Source of the DNA: Zizania palustris
Lineage: Eukaryota > Streptophyta > Magnoliopsida > Poales > Poaceae
Direction: 5' to 3'
NCBI GenBank assembly: GCA_019279435.1
Contig: JAAALK010000289.1
Span: 33,361,067 to 33,425,066, forward strand
DNA: 64,000 bases
Shown here: positions 21,197 through 32,860 of the stretch, in pieces
How positions within the stretch are numbered: the first letter of the stretch is position 1
Layout of the letters: every line of letters starts with the position of its first letter
Position numbers and translations under genes: made by a program
Notes under the pieces: generated by a model
The model's input: the letters and a program-made list of their open reading frames with translations, nothing else
Databases searched by the model: none
Told to the model about the DNA's origin: nothing

Positions 21197-21376
21197 ATAC
21201 TGGATGATTGGGATTCTCCAATCGCCCTTATAGGTTTCAGAGAGTCTTGCTGGCCCATCTTCTGAAAAAACTTCTAAATTACTGACTTCGAGGTGCCCCC
21301 CGAGCCATTCCAGCTCCTACCGAAGCGCGGCCAGGGTGGCCGCTCGGAGTGTGCTGGGCCGAAGCCCTCCAGAGGG

Positions 21377-22489
21377 TTAGGACTCCGGGGAGCCTTCTGC
21401 GTGTAGGAGGCTTCGTCCTACAGACTTCGGTGTGCCAGCTCCTTTGGTCGGTAGGGCACTCCAATCTAGGATCTTTGGCACGCAGTGACCTTCAGCGGCC
21501 AGAGGGGTTCGATCCGGAGGATGTGCCTGCCCACTATTACTGGCTTCGGCAGTGATTCCAAACACCAGCTTCTCTAATATAGAAAATTTTCCTCTCCTGA
21601 CTTGGTAGCCAGATGCTTGCTGAGCCAAATCATTGGCGGCTGAATTGGCTTCTCTTGACACATGAGATATTTTTAAGTCATCAAAAGTAGCAACTATGTC
21701 TAGACATCTATCCAAGTAACTATTGAGCAAGACATTAAAACATTGAGCACTTCTAGCTACTTGTTGCACTACTAACAAAGAATCACCGTATGCGTGAACG
21801 TGTCTAGCACCTATAACTTCTAGTAATTCAAGACCTAGCAATAAAGCTTCGTATTCGGCTTGGTTATTAGTGGCAGAAAATTCTAGTCGGGCCGAAGTTT
21901 CAAAGTGCATTCCATTAGGTGATATGAGAACCACTCCAATACCTTGGCCACTCTTGCAAGCCGAACCATCAAAATAAAGCTTCCATGGCACTACCTCAAC
22001 TAGAGCAATGTTGTCACTCTAGCTGACATCTATGTGGTGATCAACTATAAAGTTGGCTACGATTTGGCCTTTCATCGCTCTTAGGGGTTCGTAGGCCAAG
22101 TCGTACTCAATCAATGCGTAAGCCTATTTTCCGATCCTTCCACTTAGGATCGGCTTCTGTAACATGTGCTTTATAACATCGGTTTGGCAAACGACAACAC
22201 ATGTAGTAGGGAGAAGATAATGGCACAATTTGGTGCACGCATAGTAAAGTGATAAACACAGTCGTTCTACAAATGCGTACCTAGTTTCGGCATCCAGCAA
22301 GAGGCGTCTCAAGAATGTGATGATGTACTCTTTTCCCTCTACCTCCTGTGTTAGCACGGCTCCAATCACGCTATCTTCAGCAGCGATGTATAACCGAAAC
22401 GGAATCCCGACTTTAGGTGCTCTCACCACAGGCGGTGATGACAAGCACTCCTTGATCTTTTCGAAAGCACTTTGTTGGCTTGCCCCCAA
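21377..22489 (-). pseudogene. Element C RNase H and archaeal-type RNase H
   Basis: The first RNase H (RLYIAAEDSVIGAVLTQEVE, TRYAFVERLCLSLYYA) spans about 22470-22130. The Tat-specific second RNase H spans 21991-21560 with MPWKLYFDGSACKSGQGIG, NNQAEYEALLLGLELL, HAYGDSLLVVQQVA and ANSAANDLAQQASG, so its acidic residues look intact, unlike element A. The region towards integrase (about 21540-21280) is Pro/Ser-rich and low in recognisable sequence. Confidence 0.88.
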
Positions 22490-23364
22490 GTGAACTCAGC
22501 TTCATTCTTTAGCCAGAGTATGGGGACAAATGCATCAATCTTGCCAGACAAGTTAGATATAAAGCGACGCAAATAGATCATCTTGCCTAGCAATTTTTGT
22601 ACATCCCTTTTGCATGTCGATGCCGCAATGTTTCTAATCTTCTCAAGTCTCTTAGGATCAATTTCTATGCCTCTTTCGTGAATCATGAAGCCTAAGAACT
22701 TACCCGCCGACACACCAAAAGCACACTTGAGTGGGTTCATTTTCAACCCATACTGCCACATTCTATCAAAAGCAACCTTCAAATCGGCTAAATGGTTTCC
22801 TATAGCATCCGATTTGACTACGACATCATCGATGTAAACTTCTAACATAACTCCTAACAAGTCATGAAAGATCAAGTTCATAGCGCGCTGATATGTGGCG
22901 CCGGCATTTTTCAAACCAAAAGTCATGACGACCCACTCGAACAAACCGACAAAACCAGGGCATCAAAAGGCAGTCTTGTAGACGTCCTCTTCGGCCATAA
23001 AGATTTGATTATAACCAGCATTGCCATCAAGAAAACTTAGTACCTTGTGTCCTAAAGCATCGTTGATCAGCATGTCGGCTATCAGCATTGGATACTTGTC
23101 TTTTGGAGTGGCTCTGTTCAGATCCCTGAAATCAGTGCATACTCGTATATTGCCGCTCCCTTTCTTCTCTACAGGCACAATGTTAGCAACCCATTCCGCG
23201 TACCTGCACGGCCTAATAAACCCAGCCTTGAGTAGTCGCTCCACTTCTTCCTTAACTCGATCATAGACGGCCAAATTAAAGCAGTGGGGAGGCTGCTTAT
23301 AAGGCCTAAATCCAGACTTGATGGGCAACTGATGCTCCACGAGCTCGCGGCTTAGCCCTGGCAT
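22423..23364 (-). pseudogene. Element C reverse transcriptase
   Basis: RT blocks are KKGSGNIRVCTDFRDLN, FLDGNAGYNQIF, TFGLKNAGATYQR and the catalytic YIDDVVVKSD, followed by FLGFMIHERGIEIDP and LLGKMIYLRRFISN. A stop between 22945 and 22962 splits the frame. At about 22475 a G-run (TGGGGGC) is one base short, shifting the frame into RNase H. Fragment I carries the same deletion. Confidence 0.9.
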
Positions 23365-23436
23365 CTCTCTATATTCCCATGCGAAACAATCGACATACGA
23401 CTGAAGTAACTTTATTACTTTAGCCTTTTCATCAGG

Positions 23437-24243
23437 CTATAAATGTTGGTTTACAAAAGTCGGCCTTGGGATGCTACCATTACCTATGTCAACTTCCTCC
23501 AAGGGGTCGGCCAACGCAAAAACTTGTCCTAATTTTTCTACGTCACTAAAGTCCCCGATGGCTTCGGCGATACCGTCTTTACTAGACCGATATTGCTCCA
23601 CACGAGACTTTAGCCGATCTAGATTACTCTTGCTAGACATGACTATTAATACAAAAATATCCATGCTACTCTAGCCAGCTTTACAGACACTGGTACAAAC
23701 CGTCCTCTGGATACACTAACAAAATCGTAATCTGAAAGATCCCTACCTGATAGACACTCTACTTTGTTATGGACGGCGTCAACCGATACATCGGCCAATG
23801 CTACTTGGGCCGAAGTATCCGCGGGAATGACCTCCACCTCATCGCTGTCCCACTGTATCAGGCACTGGTGTAGAGTAGAAGGAATGCAATAGTTCGCGTG
23901 AATCTAGTCGCGCCCGAGTAGTACGCTATAATTACCTTGCATGTCGATGACGAAAAATGTTGTTGGCAACGTCTTGTTGCCCACCCATAGAGAGTACGCC
24001 CTTGGCCTCGGATCTCTCGCCATTGAAGCCGTTGAGCATCAAGTTGGTCTTCTTCAGGTCATCCTCGTCCCTGCCAAGTTTCTTCAACAACGAGTAAGGC
24101 ATTAAGTTAACAGTGGCGCCGCCGTCGATGAGCATTCGGGAAATCGACTTTCCATCGATGTGACCTCTGACGTAGAGAGGCTTCAGATGGCTAGCCGAGT
24201 CCTTGGGCTTCTCGAAGATGGCATTGCGTGGACCGAGGTTCAA
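23437..24243 (-). pseudogene. Element C protease and protease-RT linker
   Basis: MLIDGGATVNLMPYSLLKKLG at about 24150-24080 is the aspartic protease active site in its Tat form, preceded by LKPLYVRGHIDGKSISR. The linker towards RT continues through stops to 23437. The reading frame is the same as RT, with no frameshift in this part. Confidence 0.85.
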
Positions 24244-24873
24244 CTAAGCGACCTCGTCCTCGTCCTGTGGTAGGGCGAACTCGGTTGGCAGCGTGATGAT
24301 GTTGATGTACATCACCTAGGGTGCGGGCCCTTCAGAGATGGGCGAGTAATCGTCGTCGAGCATGTCGTCATCATCGCTCGGACTAGGAGCCAGGTTGGTT
24401 ATCTCAACTGGCTTCTCCCTCCATACCTATTTTGTGGCTGGCCGAGGGTGGATTTCTTCGAAGATAGCGTCGCGCGGCCTCAGCTTCCCTCTTGCGCATC
24501 TCCTATGCCCGTAGTTGTTGTAGGTGTCTCTTCTGTGATTTGGACATGCCTGGAGGTGCCCAAGATGGCTGTGGCTTGGTGTCGGGTGCCACTATTCAGC
24601 TTCCATTAATTCTAGCCGAAGTGGTACTATGCCCTTCGGCCTTGTGCACCATGTGTTTGGAGGGGCCTTCGCTGCGAACCCCAATAGACGGACAGGACTC
24701 GTTCGGCCGACCGAACCGGGCTTCGGCGCAGAGCTCGGACGAAGCATGTGACAAAGTCTTCGGGATTGGGACCTCGTAAGACCCAACTCTGATGGTGATG
24801 GCTTCGGACTCCCTGACCTCAGCCTCAGCGTGCTCGCACCCTTCAGCTTCGCTCTGCATGGTCCGATTTGGAG
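24244..24873 (-). pseudogene. Element C gag C-terminal remnant
   Basis: On the minus strand, patches such as LRPRDAIFEEIHPRPATK and INIITLPTEFALPQDED match the gag end to protease region of this Tat group. Stops and frame changes are frequent. The upstream part of gag is missing because the segment ends at the D LTR. Confidence 0.6.
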
Positions 24874-26893
24874 TGAGAAACCAAGGGTAGGTTTCAGAGT
24901 CTATGATGAGTGATTGATAGTTTTTATCCTCTGATTCAAAGGGGTCCCTCCGAAGGGGTTCAGAGGTTGTTTCACCGAAGGGTTCGGTGGGCTCTGGCTG
25001 CTGCAGCTGTTGCAGCGGAGTGTGCCTATCGGAGGGGTCCGACAGTACACGATGACTTGGTCGTACCGAAGGTCTCGGTACTTTGGACGGTACACTGGAG
25101 TGTGTATCGAAGGTTGTTTACCCGGAGAGGTCTCCGGGGTACTGGATACACTTGTCTGTTTGTCTGTGGTGCCCAGGTGACTTTGGAGGCGACGGACGGT
25201 TCGCAGCGAGTGAACTGGGTCAAGCGGGAGGCTTGATGACAGGCGAGCGGGGAGCTCAGTCACGAAGGCTGCGAAGGGGTTGAGGTCGGACCTCGGGTCG
25301 AGGTGCGCCAGGAGAAGGCAGTAAGTGCGGAGTGTGGCTCCGGCTGAAGGTACTCCGAGACGAAGTCCTCAGAGGCGAGGCACTTCGAAGGGTACTCCGA
25401 ATGGAGTGGCTTCGGAGTATGGTGGTGGAAGTCCTCAGCAATGAGGCAATGCGTTCGAAGTGTGCTCTGGAGGGAGACACTCAAAGGTTTACCCGACGAA
25501 GGTCTCAGAAGTCGAGGTGCATCGAAGGCATGGTCCGGGTGAGGTTCGTCGAGGAGTGTGCTCGGAGAGAGACACTGCGATGAAGTGCTCATGGAATGCT
25601 TCATGCGGAGGCCTTGGACGGAGGGAATTCGAAGGGTGGTACTCTGAAGGTGGGGCTTCGGAGTAAGGCTGACTTGAGGTACTTCGGCCAAGCATGGCTT
25701 CGGTACACGGGCTGACGGAGTTCGAGCTGGGAGAAGCTGTGAAGCCGTGGTGGTCCACTCCGGAGGTGTTGGTGCGAAGGCCCAAGGGCTTTGACGGCTT
25801 CGGCTCAAAACCGTCTCTGTATCGAAGGCTGACTTCGGTGAAGCGAAGGCCGTCAGGCTCAAGGCTTCTCACCGAAGCTACCGCACCCCTCACGTGCGAA
25901 GGGGGGCTTCAGAAGGGTCCAAAACTACAAAGGCTAACCGTGTCTGCTCTGCAAAAGCTGATGTTGTCCCCTCTGTGAAGCTGACAAAAGAAGCCTCTAA
26001 ATAAAGTAGACTACCAGCTGTACCACCCTATTCTGATGAGACAAAAACAGTGTAAACCCTAGGGGTAAAGTAGTCTATTCACAGGGCTGAATAGTGCCTA
26101 TAAATAGTGGAGGCTAGCTAGGTCACATCAACAGTTTGAGCAGCCATTGTAGAACTCCTATGCTAGCCGCCACACACTTTGTATTCAGATCTGTGAGTTC
26201 TTTTTGTGTTCCCTGTTCAAGTAATGAAACTTTGATTCTGTTCTCATTTGTGCTTGAACTCGTATTCTGTTTTGCACTGCATGCTTTGATTCCTTTGTAC
26301 ACCTTCTTCTTCTTGGGTGAAGTTGTGTTTGAATCTTTTCTAGAGAGGTGTGTGAGAAGCCTGTTAAAGTGAAGTGTGTGCTTTTTTAGTGTTGGTTCGC
26401 TCTGTGTAAACTGGAGGCAAGACCTCTCTAATTACTAGCGAAGCACTGTTCTTGGCTTAGATTGAAGCCCGTTTTCTTCCCTTGTTGAAGTCCTCTGCGA
26501 AGTCTGTTCAGTGTGCGTTTAGACCTTCAAAGTACGAAGCCTAGCACCAGTTGCTGTCGCTAAGTATTTGGTCGAAGTCCGCAGAGGGAAGTCTGCTCTT
26601 GTGAAGGGTGAAGTATGAAGCCTGCTCGAAGGCACCCAGTGTGCGGAGACTGCACTGACTTAGCAGAGCTGAATCTTTGGGGTTGTGGGTGGAGTGAAGT
26701 CTTCTTGGCTTCGAACTTTTGCTCCTTGCGAAGCCTGATTTCGGAGCTGTAAAAAACCTCCGAACCAGAACTTTGAAGGGTGTGTTCAAAGCCTGTTCCG
26801 CAGAAGACAGAACTAAAACAGGAGGCTGTTTCTTAGTCTAAAATTTTAAAAGCTCCCATTCACCCCCCTCTGGTCACTGTTTCCGGTCCAACA
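24874..26893 (+). repeat. 5' LTR of element D
   Basis: It starts TGAGAAACCAAGGGTAGG and ends TTTCCGGTCCAACA, 2020 bp. TATA box CTATAAATAG lies at 26098-26107. CTTCG/CGAAG motifs are extremely frequent and create long open frames on both strands (25260-25893), which I regard as compositional. D has a single copy of the 101-bp unit that is triplicated in the LTRs of G. Confidence 0.92.
26098..26107 (+). promoter_or_regulatory. TATA box in the element D LTR
   Basis: GTGCCTATAAATAGTGGAGG is canonical and is matched in the G 5' LTR at 60676-60683 on the other strand. Confidence 0.75.
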
Positions 26894-26895
26894 AT

Positions 26896-26907
26896 TGGTA
26901 TCAGAGC
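26896..26907 (+). promoter_or_regulatory. Primer-binding site of element D (initiator Met tRNA)
   Basis: TGGTATCAGAGC is complementary to the 3' end of plant initiator methionine tRNA and lies 2 bp after the LTR end. Confidence 0.92.
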
Positions 26908-26957
26908 GGGTTAATATCACCAGTTGACCTTAACTGATTTTGTGATCTGTTGGCGAC

Positions 26958-28251
26958 ATGGACAGAGTTAGTAAAATACCTCTGTTCGATGGGACTGATT
27001 TTGCATACTAGAAGGTGCGCATGGAGGCCTACTTGCTAAGCCAAGGAAATGCAATTTGGGAGATTGTGGACTCACAATACTCCATCCCTGAAACTCGCAC
27101 CTCTCAAACAGAGAAGGATCAGTATAATGCCAACTCCAAGGCTAGAAATATACTGTTCATTGGTTTGAGTAGAAGTGAGTTTGATTGGGTGCAGCACCTT
27201 AGGGCAACTAGGGAGATTTGGACTACACTCACTATTTTTCATGAGGGCTCTACACAGATTAAGGCTAGGCGCCAAAGCACATACAATCAACAATATCAGT
27301 TGTTTGTGCAGGCACCTGGTGAATCTATAGATGCCATGTTTTCTCGCTTTGATGCGATAGTGAGTAACTTGCGATCCAACGGGACGCTTGCTTACAATGA
27401 TCATGATAGGGCTATCAAGCTTCTCTATGCTCTTGATCGTAGCATATGGGAAGTGAAGATATCCAGCATTGAGGAGTCTACAGGTTATGACACATTGACC
27501 TGTGATGAGCTCTTCAGTAAGCTGAAGTCCATAGAGATTGCCAAGGCATCTCTTGCAGTGCATAGGCACTCCTTGCCATAGCCATTGGCACTGGTTTCCA
27601 GCACTACCCGTGGCACCACTGCAGAACCAAGCACATCTGTTACTTGTGTTCTTGCGGATGGTTTTGCCTTGTCCTCCCTGGTCTCCGTCACTAAGGAGCA
27701 GGTGGATACTCTGGATGATGATGAGCTTGCTCTCATTGCCAGAAGGTTCACCCGTTTTCACCATGAGAGACGGGATCAGAGGAGAGGTGGTTTTAGTGGT
27801 TGTTTTGAGTGTGGCGACACTTCTCACATCAAGGCCAATTGCCCTAAACTCAAGAAGAGATATGAGAGTAAGCGCCCCAAATACCACAAGAAGGAGAGGA
27901 ACCCTTTGTGAAGGGCAAGCACGGAAAAGTGGCTAAGAGAGTAGCCAAAGCCACTTCCAGAGCTTTTGTTGCTCCTCTCAGTGACATCGACACTTCCTCA
28001 ACTGAGGAGTCAAGCTCTGAGGAGGAGGAGTCTCCAAGGAAGGAGGAGAAGAAGGACAAGAAGGGACGAGATTTCACCGGCCTCTACTTCATGGCCAATA
28101 GCGATCACAGTGGCGATGAGCTTGACTCATCTATGGTACCTCTATCCTATGACCAGCTTTCAATTAAACTAGATGAACTGAATGAAGTAATTCTTGGTCA
28201 GGATAGGTTACTTGTGCAAGCCGCTAGAGATAGAAAAGACCTTAGACTTAG
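26958..28251 (+). pseudogene. Element D gag, interrupted by element F
   Basis: The ATG at 26958 gives MDRVSKIPLFDGTDFAY, then a TAG at 27009 where G has Trp. The UBN2-type copia gag core follows (NILFIGLSRSEFD, REIWTTLTIFHEGSTQIKA, GESIDAMFSRFDAIV). A TAG at 27579 follows HSLP, and the same TAG is present in G. The zinc knuckle CFECGDTSHIKANC is intact. At about 27900 one base is missing relative to G. The C-terminal Ser/acidic region (DTSSTEESSSEEEESP) continues to the F junction. Confidence 0.88.
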
Positions 28252-31200
28252 TGTCACGCCCAGATTTAATAATTCCAGACCTTTATTGAAATTCCATAGA
28301 AAATCAATAAACCAAGACATTCATCATGTGACCACGTACAATACGAGCAATCATTCACGGTTCATAGACCGTATTAGTACAAAAGTGAATAAAGGTGAAG
28401 AGAAACTAATAAAACAAAGGTCCTAGATGAACGCCTCCTTCCAGTCTCTCCTTGACTGGGTCGCTACTCCAGACCTTCATCCTCCTCGTAGTAGACGGGC
28501 TCTGGTGGTGTAAGTCAATGGGAGTGAGTACAAATGTACTCAGCAAGCCACCGGATGCAAATATAATGCAGAAGAATAACAAGGGATATAGTGGCTAATT
28601 TTGCGGAAAAGCATAATTTGTAAAGCAATTGAATGTGATCAATTTATTAGTACTGAATTGTAAATATGTGTATGCATCATCATCTTCTAACTCGAGGGGT
28701 ACAGTCAGCCCACCCTCGCTCAACAGACCTTACATGCCATGAATAACTCAACCATTCAAACAATAGTAGACTAACTGCGAGAAGTCACACAACCCGCCCT
28801 TGACCGTGGGCTCGGCTTTTCGAAAAGATTAAATACTCTGATCAGAGGTGTACCACTGTACCCACAAGGCACGCACTCATCACTTACACCAAAGTGCAAC
28901 GAGATGACCCATACCACGGGAACTCGTGCCAAACCTTCCATATGGACCGCCTCGACCCGACAGCACCCTCTTATGAGTTTCCTATGGTGCCTCGATGTGT
29001 TGAGCCAACACCATACCCCCCTTAAGCCACGTCGGTACAAGTCACCCGCAGGTTTGCCCTTTGCCCCCTCCACTATGGTGCATCGAGTCGGATTGTTCCA
29101 TACTTTCAGTTAGGATTTACCCATTAGACTTGTGGTTATACGGAAGTGCTTTGCAATAGATCCCGCAGACCGGTCCTTATAGTGCCCTAGGTGTGACCAA
29201 CCAATTCCCTAGCTTGCACCCAAAACCCACCATACTTATAACATAGCCAACTCCAACAGAGTCCAGAGACGAGAATAATGGGGAAATTCATATAGTAGAA
29301 TCCATCTATCTATGACTCATTCCTTTTTATCCTAGAGCAGTTGTGTCGGTACGTTGGACACTAGCTAATATAATATTTGTAGAGTGACAAGGAGTGTAGG
29401 CTCAATAAGCATAGCTTGGTTTTGCACACAAGGACAGGGATCTAATAAATATAGTGTAGGGCTTGATATTTGACTAATGCAATATTATCCTATGAGTTAT
29501 AGCGATAATTTATTAAAACATGGGTTCAATGATGATCAAAATGGGGGTTTTGACTTGCCTTGCTCAGCAAATGGTGAAGGTGGAACCTCGGGGTAAAACT
29601 CCGGCTCCTCGACGAACTCGTAGTCTTCTCGATACAGAAAAAGTAAACAATACATTCAATAAACAAATAAAATATCACAAAACAATAAGCATACAAGTAT
29701 TAGGATTTTTAATATGTGAAATAAAGCTTTATTATTCTGATGTTATGTTGAAAAACATTAAAGTTTAGATTTTAAGGTTTTTCCCAATTTATTTTATGGA
29801 TTAACAATTTTATCCCTAAGGGGTTTTATTTGTTTAATTAATAAGAATATTTTGGGCAACAGGGACATACTTTTTTATGGCATTAATGTGTAGAGAATAA
29901 AATGCTGAATTTAACAAAATTTGAATGGTGAAATTTGGAGTTAAAACGAGCAAGTTATGAATTTTCAAAGTTGAAATCAATTTCTGAATTTTATTTTAAA
30001 CAGAAAATAGATTCTGGTCCACGGTGAGCCAGGCCCACGGTGAACCGCGTTACTATGCGCGTGGACCAGATCGATCTGGACCGTCCGATCCATATCAAGC
30101 GGCCAGGCGCGAGGCGGGAAGGCTTAAGTGGCGATCGACGGTCGAGATCGCCCGATACCCCTTCGGGTTTGATCGACGAGCGGGATTAAATCCTGAAACC
30201 GTGCGCTCCGATCGCGATCGTGCGGCCAGGATCAGATCCAGCACGACACGCGCTAAGGGGCTCGTACCCCCCTTCGTCTCTGACTCCGGCGGGCTCGGGT
30301 GCGGCGGCGACGGTGATGGCGAGGGCCTAGGGGCCTAGATCTCGACGGAAATGGAAAGAGGAGAGGACGACAGTCATGACCATACCTACAGTGACGCCGA
30401 CGGGCGTCCGACGGTGACCGGCAGCGAGGGAATACGTTGAAGGGTTCTCGGGTGCTCGACGACGACGGCGATCCGGCGGTCCTCTTGGCCAACGGAGGCG
30501 TGGCCGAGGACGGGCGGGCACCAGCGATCACGACGGTGGCGGTGGCGTGGACAGGGGAGGTCCAAGGCGGCGGCGAGCGGTGGTCGGAGGTGAAGCAGGG
30601 GCGAAAGCCAAGAAGGGGATGGCGGCGCTCTGGATTGCTTCGAATAGGGGCTTAGGGGTGTGGGCGGAGTGCGGCGAGCCGAGGGATATAAATAGGGGGC
30701 CGCCGGTGTCCAAACGGAAGGGAATCCTCTCCGGCAAACTTCCATGCGCACGTGTGCTTGCCATCTAAGCCGAAAACGGGTGGGGTAATCGGGGAAAGTG
30801 ATCACCGGTGTTTGGTAGGCTTCGGCGCGTGCCCAAATCGGCGAACGGCGGCTGGCAGAGGCGAATATGGCAGGGGCGTCACCGGCGATGGAAAGGGGGG
30901 ATCCCTTTCCATCGGGGAAGAAGATCCCGATAGGTGGCCCCCACCTGTCGGCGGGTGAGCGAAAACGGAAGGGCCAACAGGCGGGCCCTAGCGACCAGAG
31001 AGAGGGGCGCGCTGGTGAGGCTGACAAGCGGGGCTAAACGGGGCGCGGGCGGGAGAGAGAGGCGGGAGGCAGCGCCGACACCTAGGTCCCACCTGGCGAT
31101 GACACGGCGATGGACTGGGCTCGGCTCTGGGAGAATTCAAGGTTGCGGCCCATTAAGAATTAAAATGGTTTTCTGATTTAAAATAAATCCAGTAATTCAT

Positions 31201-31430
31201 TTATTTGATTAGAGGTTGAATCTCTTTTGATAAAAATTTGTAAAAATTCCTAAAATTATATCTTAGCCTCTAGATGCTATCATAAATTTTCCAAGGTTAA
31301 GTTTTGAGTAGTTCTCCCTGTTTGGCTTTAGTAGGGCTCTTTTAGGATTTTCTTTAATAAATAATTCCAGAAATTCCCTAAAAAATATATTTCCTTTATT
31401 TTATTTATTTTTAAATCTTGGGGTGTTACA
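28252..31430 (-). repeat. 3' LTR of element F
   Basis: On the minus strand it starts TGTAACACCCCAAGATTT at 31430 and ends ATCTGGGCGTGACA at 28252, 3179 bp. A GC-rich block lies at about 30000-31100 between AT-rich flanks. Long minus- and plus-strand frames in that block follow composition and break at indels in the other LTR. A candidate minus-strand TATA (CACTATAAGG) is near 29175. Confidence 0.92.
30685..30694 (+). promoter_or_regulatory. TATA-like box in the F LTR, antisense to the element
   Basis: GGGATATAAATAGGGGG on the plus strand lies inside the GC-rich block. The equivalent site in the other LTR (about 39523) reads GGGTATAAATAGGGGG. Because F is on the minus strand, this promoter would fire against the element and, from the 3' LTR, into F itself. 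Confidence 0.45.
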
Positions 31431-31447
31431 ATCCTATCCCCCTTACA
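31431..31447 (-). promoter_or_regulatory. Polypurine tract of element F
   Basis: On the minus strand TGTAAGGGGGATAGGAT abuts the 3' LTR, confirming orientation. Confidence 0.85.
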
Positions 31448-31472
31448 GAGAATCTCATCCTCGAGATTCGGA

Positions 31473-32860
31473 TCAATCCTCGAATAGCTCAGGATGCTGT
31501 GCCTTAAGTTCTTCCTCTTTTTCCCATGTATCTTCCTCTACGGGATGATTGCTCCACTGAACCTTACAGAAGCGGATGACACGACTCCTGGTGGTCCTTT
31601 CTTTGACTTCCAGAATCTTGACGGGCTTTTCCACATAGGTCAGATCTTCTTGAACGTTCAACTGCTGAAGGTCTACTTGCTCTGCTGGGACTCAAAGACA
31701 CTTCTTTAGTTGTGACACATGAAATACGTCATGCACCCCAGCCAATGAGGGTGGTAGCTCCAACTGATAAGCGACTTCGACTTGGCATCGAATAATGGGA
31801 AAAGGTCCAATGTATCGAGGTGCCAACTTTCCTCTCATGTTAAACCTTTGAGTGCCACGGAGAGGAGTGACTCGGAGGTAGACATGGTCTCCTTCTTCAA
31901 AGGCTAAATCCCGACGATGATTGTCCGCATAGCTCTTCTGTCGAGACTGGGCTATCTTGAGTCGGTCTTTGATAATCCGTACCTTCTCTTCAGCTTCCCG
32001 AAGGATGTCTGTTCCAAACACTTGGGATTCACCGGTTTGATCCCAAAGTAAAGGCATCCTACATTTATGTCCATATAAAGCTTCGAACGGGGACATCTGA
32101 AGGATGGCTTGATAACTATTGTTGTACGAAAACTCGGCTTATGGTAAACTCTTGTCCCAAGTCCCTCCAAAATCCAAGACGCATGCCTGAAGCATATCCT
32201 CTAATATCTGATTCACCCTTTTAGTTTGTCCATTTGTCTGGGGGTGGTATGTTGTGCTGAAGTTTAATCTCGTTCCCATTTCCTCTTGAAGGTTTTTCCA
32301 GAATCAAGACGTAAACTGACTCCCTCTATCGGAGACTATCTTTTTGGGCACTCCATGAAGGCACACGATGCGGGCCATATATAACTCTGCTAGTTTAGGG
32401 CCACTGAAGGTCGTCTTGACGGCTATAAAGTGAGCTACCTTTGTTAGCCGATCAATAATTACCCAGATAGAATCATACCCAAGTTGGGTCTTTGGGAGTC
32501 CGGTGATGAAGTCCATACCGATCTCTTCCCATTTCCATTCAAGCACTTTAAGTAGCTGTAACAGTCCTGCGGGTCTCTAATGTTCTGCTTTTACTCTTCG
32601 GTAGGTGTCACATTCTGCGACAAACTGAGCAATCTCCTTCTTCATGCTAACCCACCAATAACGTTCCTTCAGGTCCTGGTACATCTTGGTACTCCCGGGA
32701 TGGATGGAGTACAGAGTATCATGGGCCTCCCTTAGAATAAGGGTTTTTATCTCCGGTTTATCTGGCACGTAGATCCTGGTTCCAAACCATATGGTGTTAT
32801 TCTCATCCTCTGAAAATCCTAGGGCCTTGCCATGTCTCATGTTCTTCTTAATGGCAGCTA
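31473..32860 (-). pseudogene. Element F integrase with chromodomain
   Basis: The N-terminal finger has EAHDTLYSIHPGSTKMY but CDTY where CxxC is expected, so a zinc ligand is lost. The core has GMDFITGLP and VSDRGSQFTS. The third catalytic site reads HPQTNGQTKRVNQ, with Lys in place of the usual Glu, so the enzyme would be dead. SPFEALYGHKCRMPL and the GPF region follow. The chromodomain is KPVKILEVKERTTRSR with VQWSNHPVEEDTWE (31620-31500); it normally guides integration to marked chromatin. Stops occur near 31690, 32100, 32300 and 32575, all in one frame. Confidence 0.9.

Larger units (their letters stand above)
18594..24873 (-). mobile_element. Element C: Tat-type Ty3/gypsy, minus strand, 5'-truncated
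   Basis: A complete 3' LTR (18594-19876), PPT, integrase, two RNase H domains, RT, protease and part of gag are present. The 5' LTR, PBS and gag N-terminus are missing: element D starts at 24874, and the sequence on the far side of D is a different, plus-strand Tat fragment. Pol carries one frameshift and several stops. It belongs to the same family as the LTR at 1240 and fragment I at 62172, but to a different family from A and B. Confidence 0.88.
24874..28251 (+). mobile_element. Element D: SIRE-type Ty1/copia, plus strand, 5' part (rest at 62029-62171)
   Basis: A complete 5' LTR, initiator-Met PBS and gag are present. Gag is interrupted at 28252 by element F with TSD CTTAG (28247-28251 and 62024-62028), and 143 bp of gag continue after F. 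All of pol and the 3' LTR are missing: D ends at 62171 against fragment I. Its LTR matches those of G (TGAGAAACC start, CCGGTCCAACA end), so D and G are one family. Confidence 0.9.

Noticed and set aside
25260..25893. ORFs of 130-200 codons in the D LTR; counterparts at 41290-42177 and 60909-61957
   Set aside because: They are inside LTRs, rich in Ser, Pro and Arg through CTTCG composition, present on both strands, and broken by indels between copies.
26880..26910. tRNA genes at the TGGTATCAGAGC sites (also 37077, 49694, 59693)
   Set aside because: These are primer-binding sites next to LTR ends. No cloverleaf surrounds them.
30386..31027. 213-codon minus-strand ORF in the F LTR, partly shared with 39364-39948
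   Set aside because: It sits in the GC-rich LTR block. The frame diverges at an indel between the two LTRs and no domain is recognisable.
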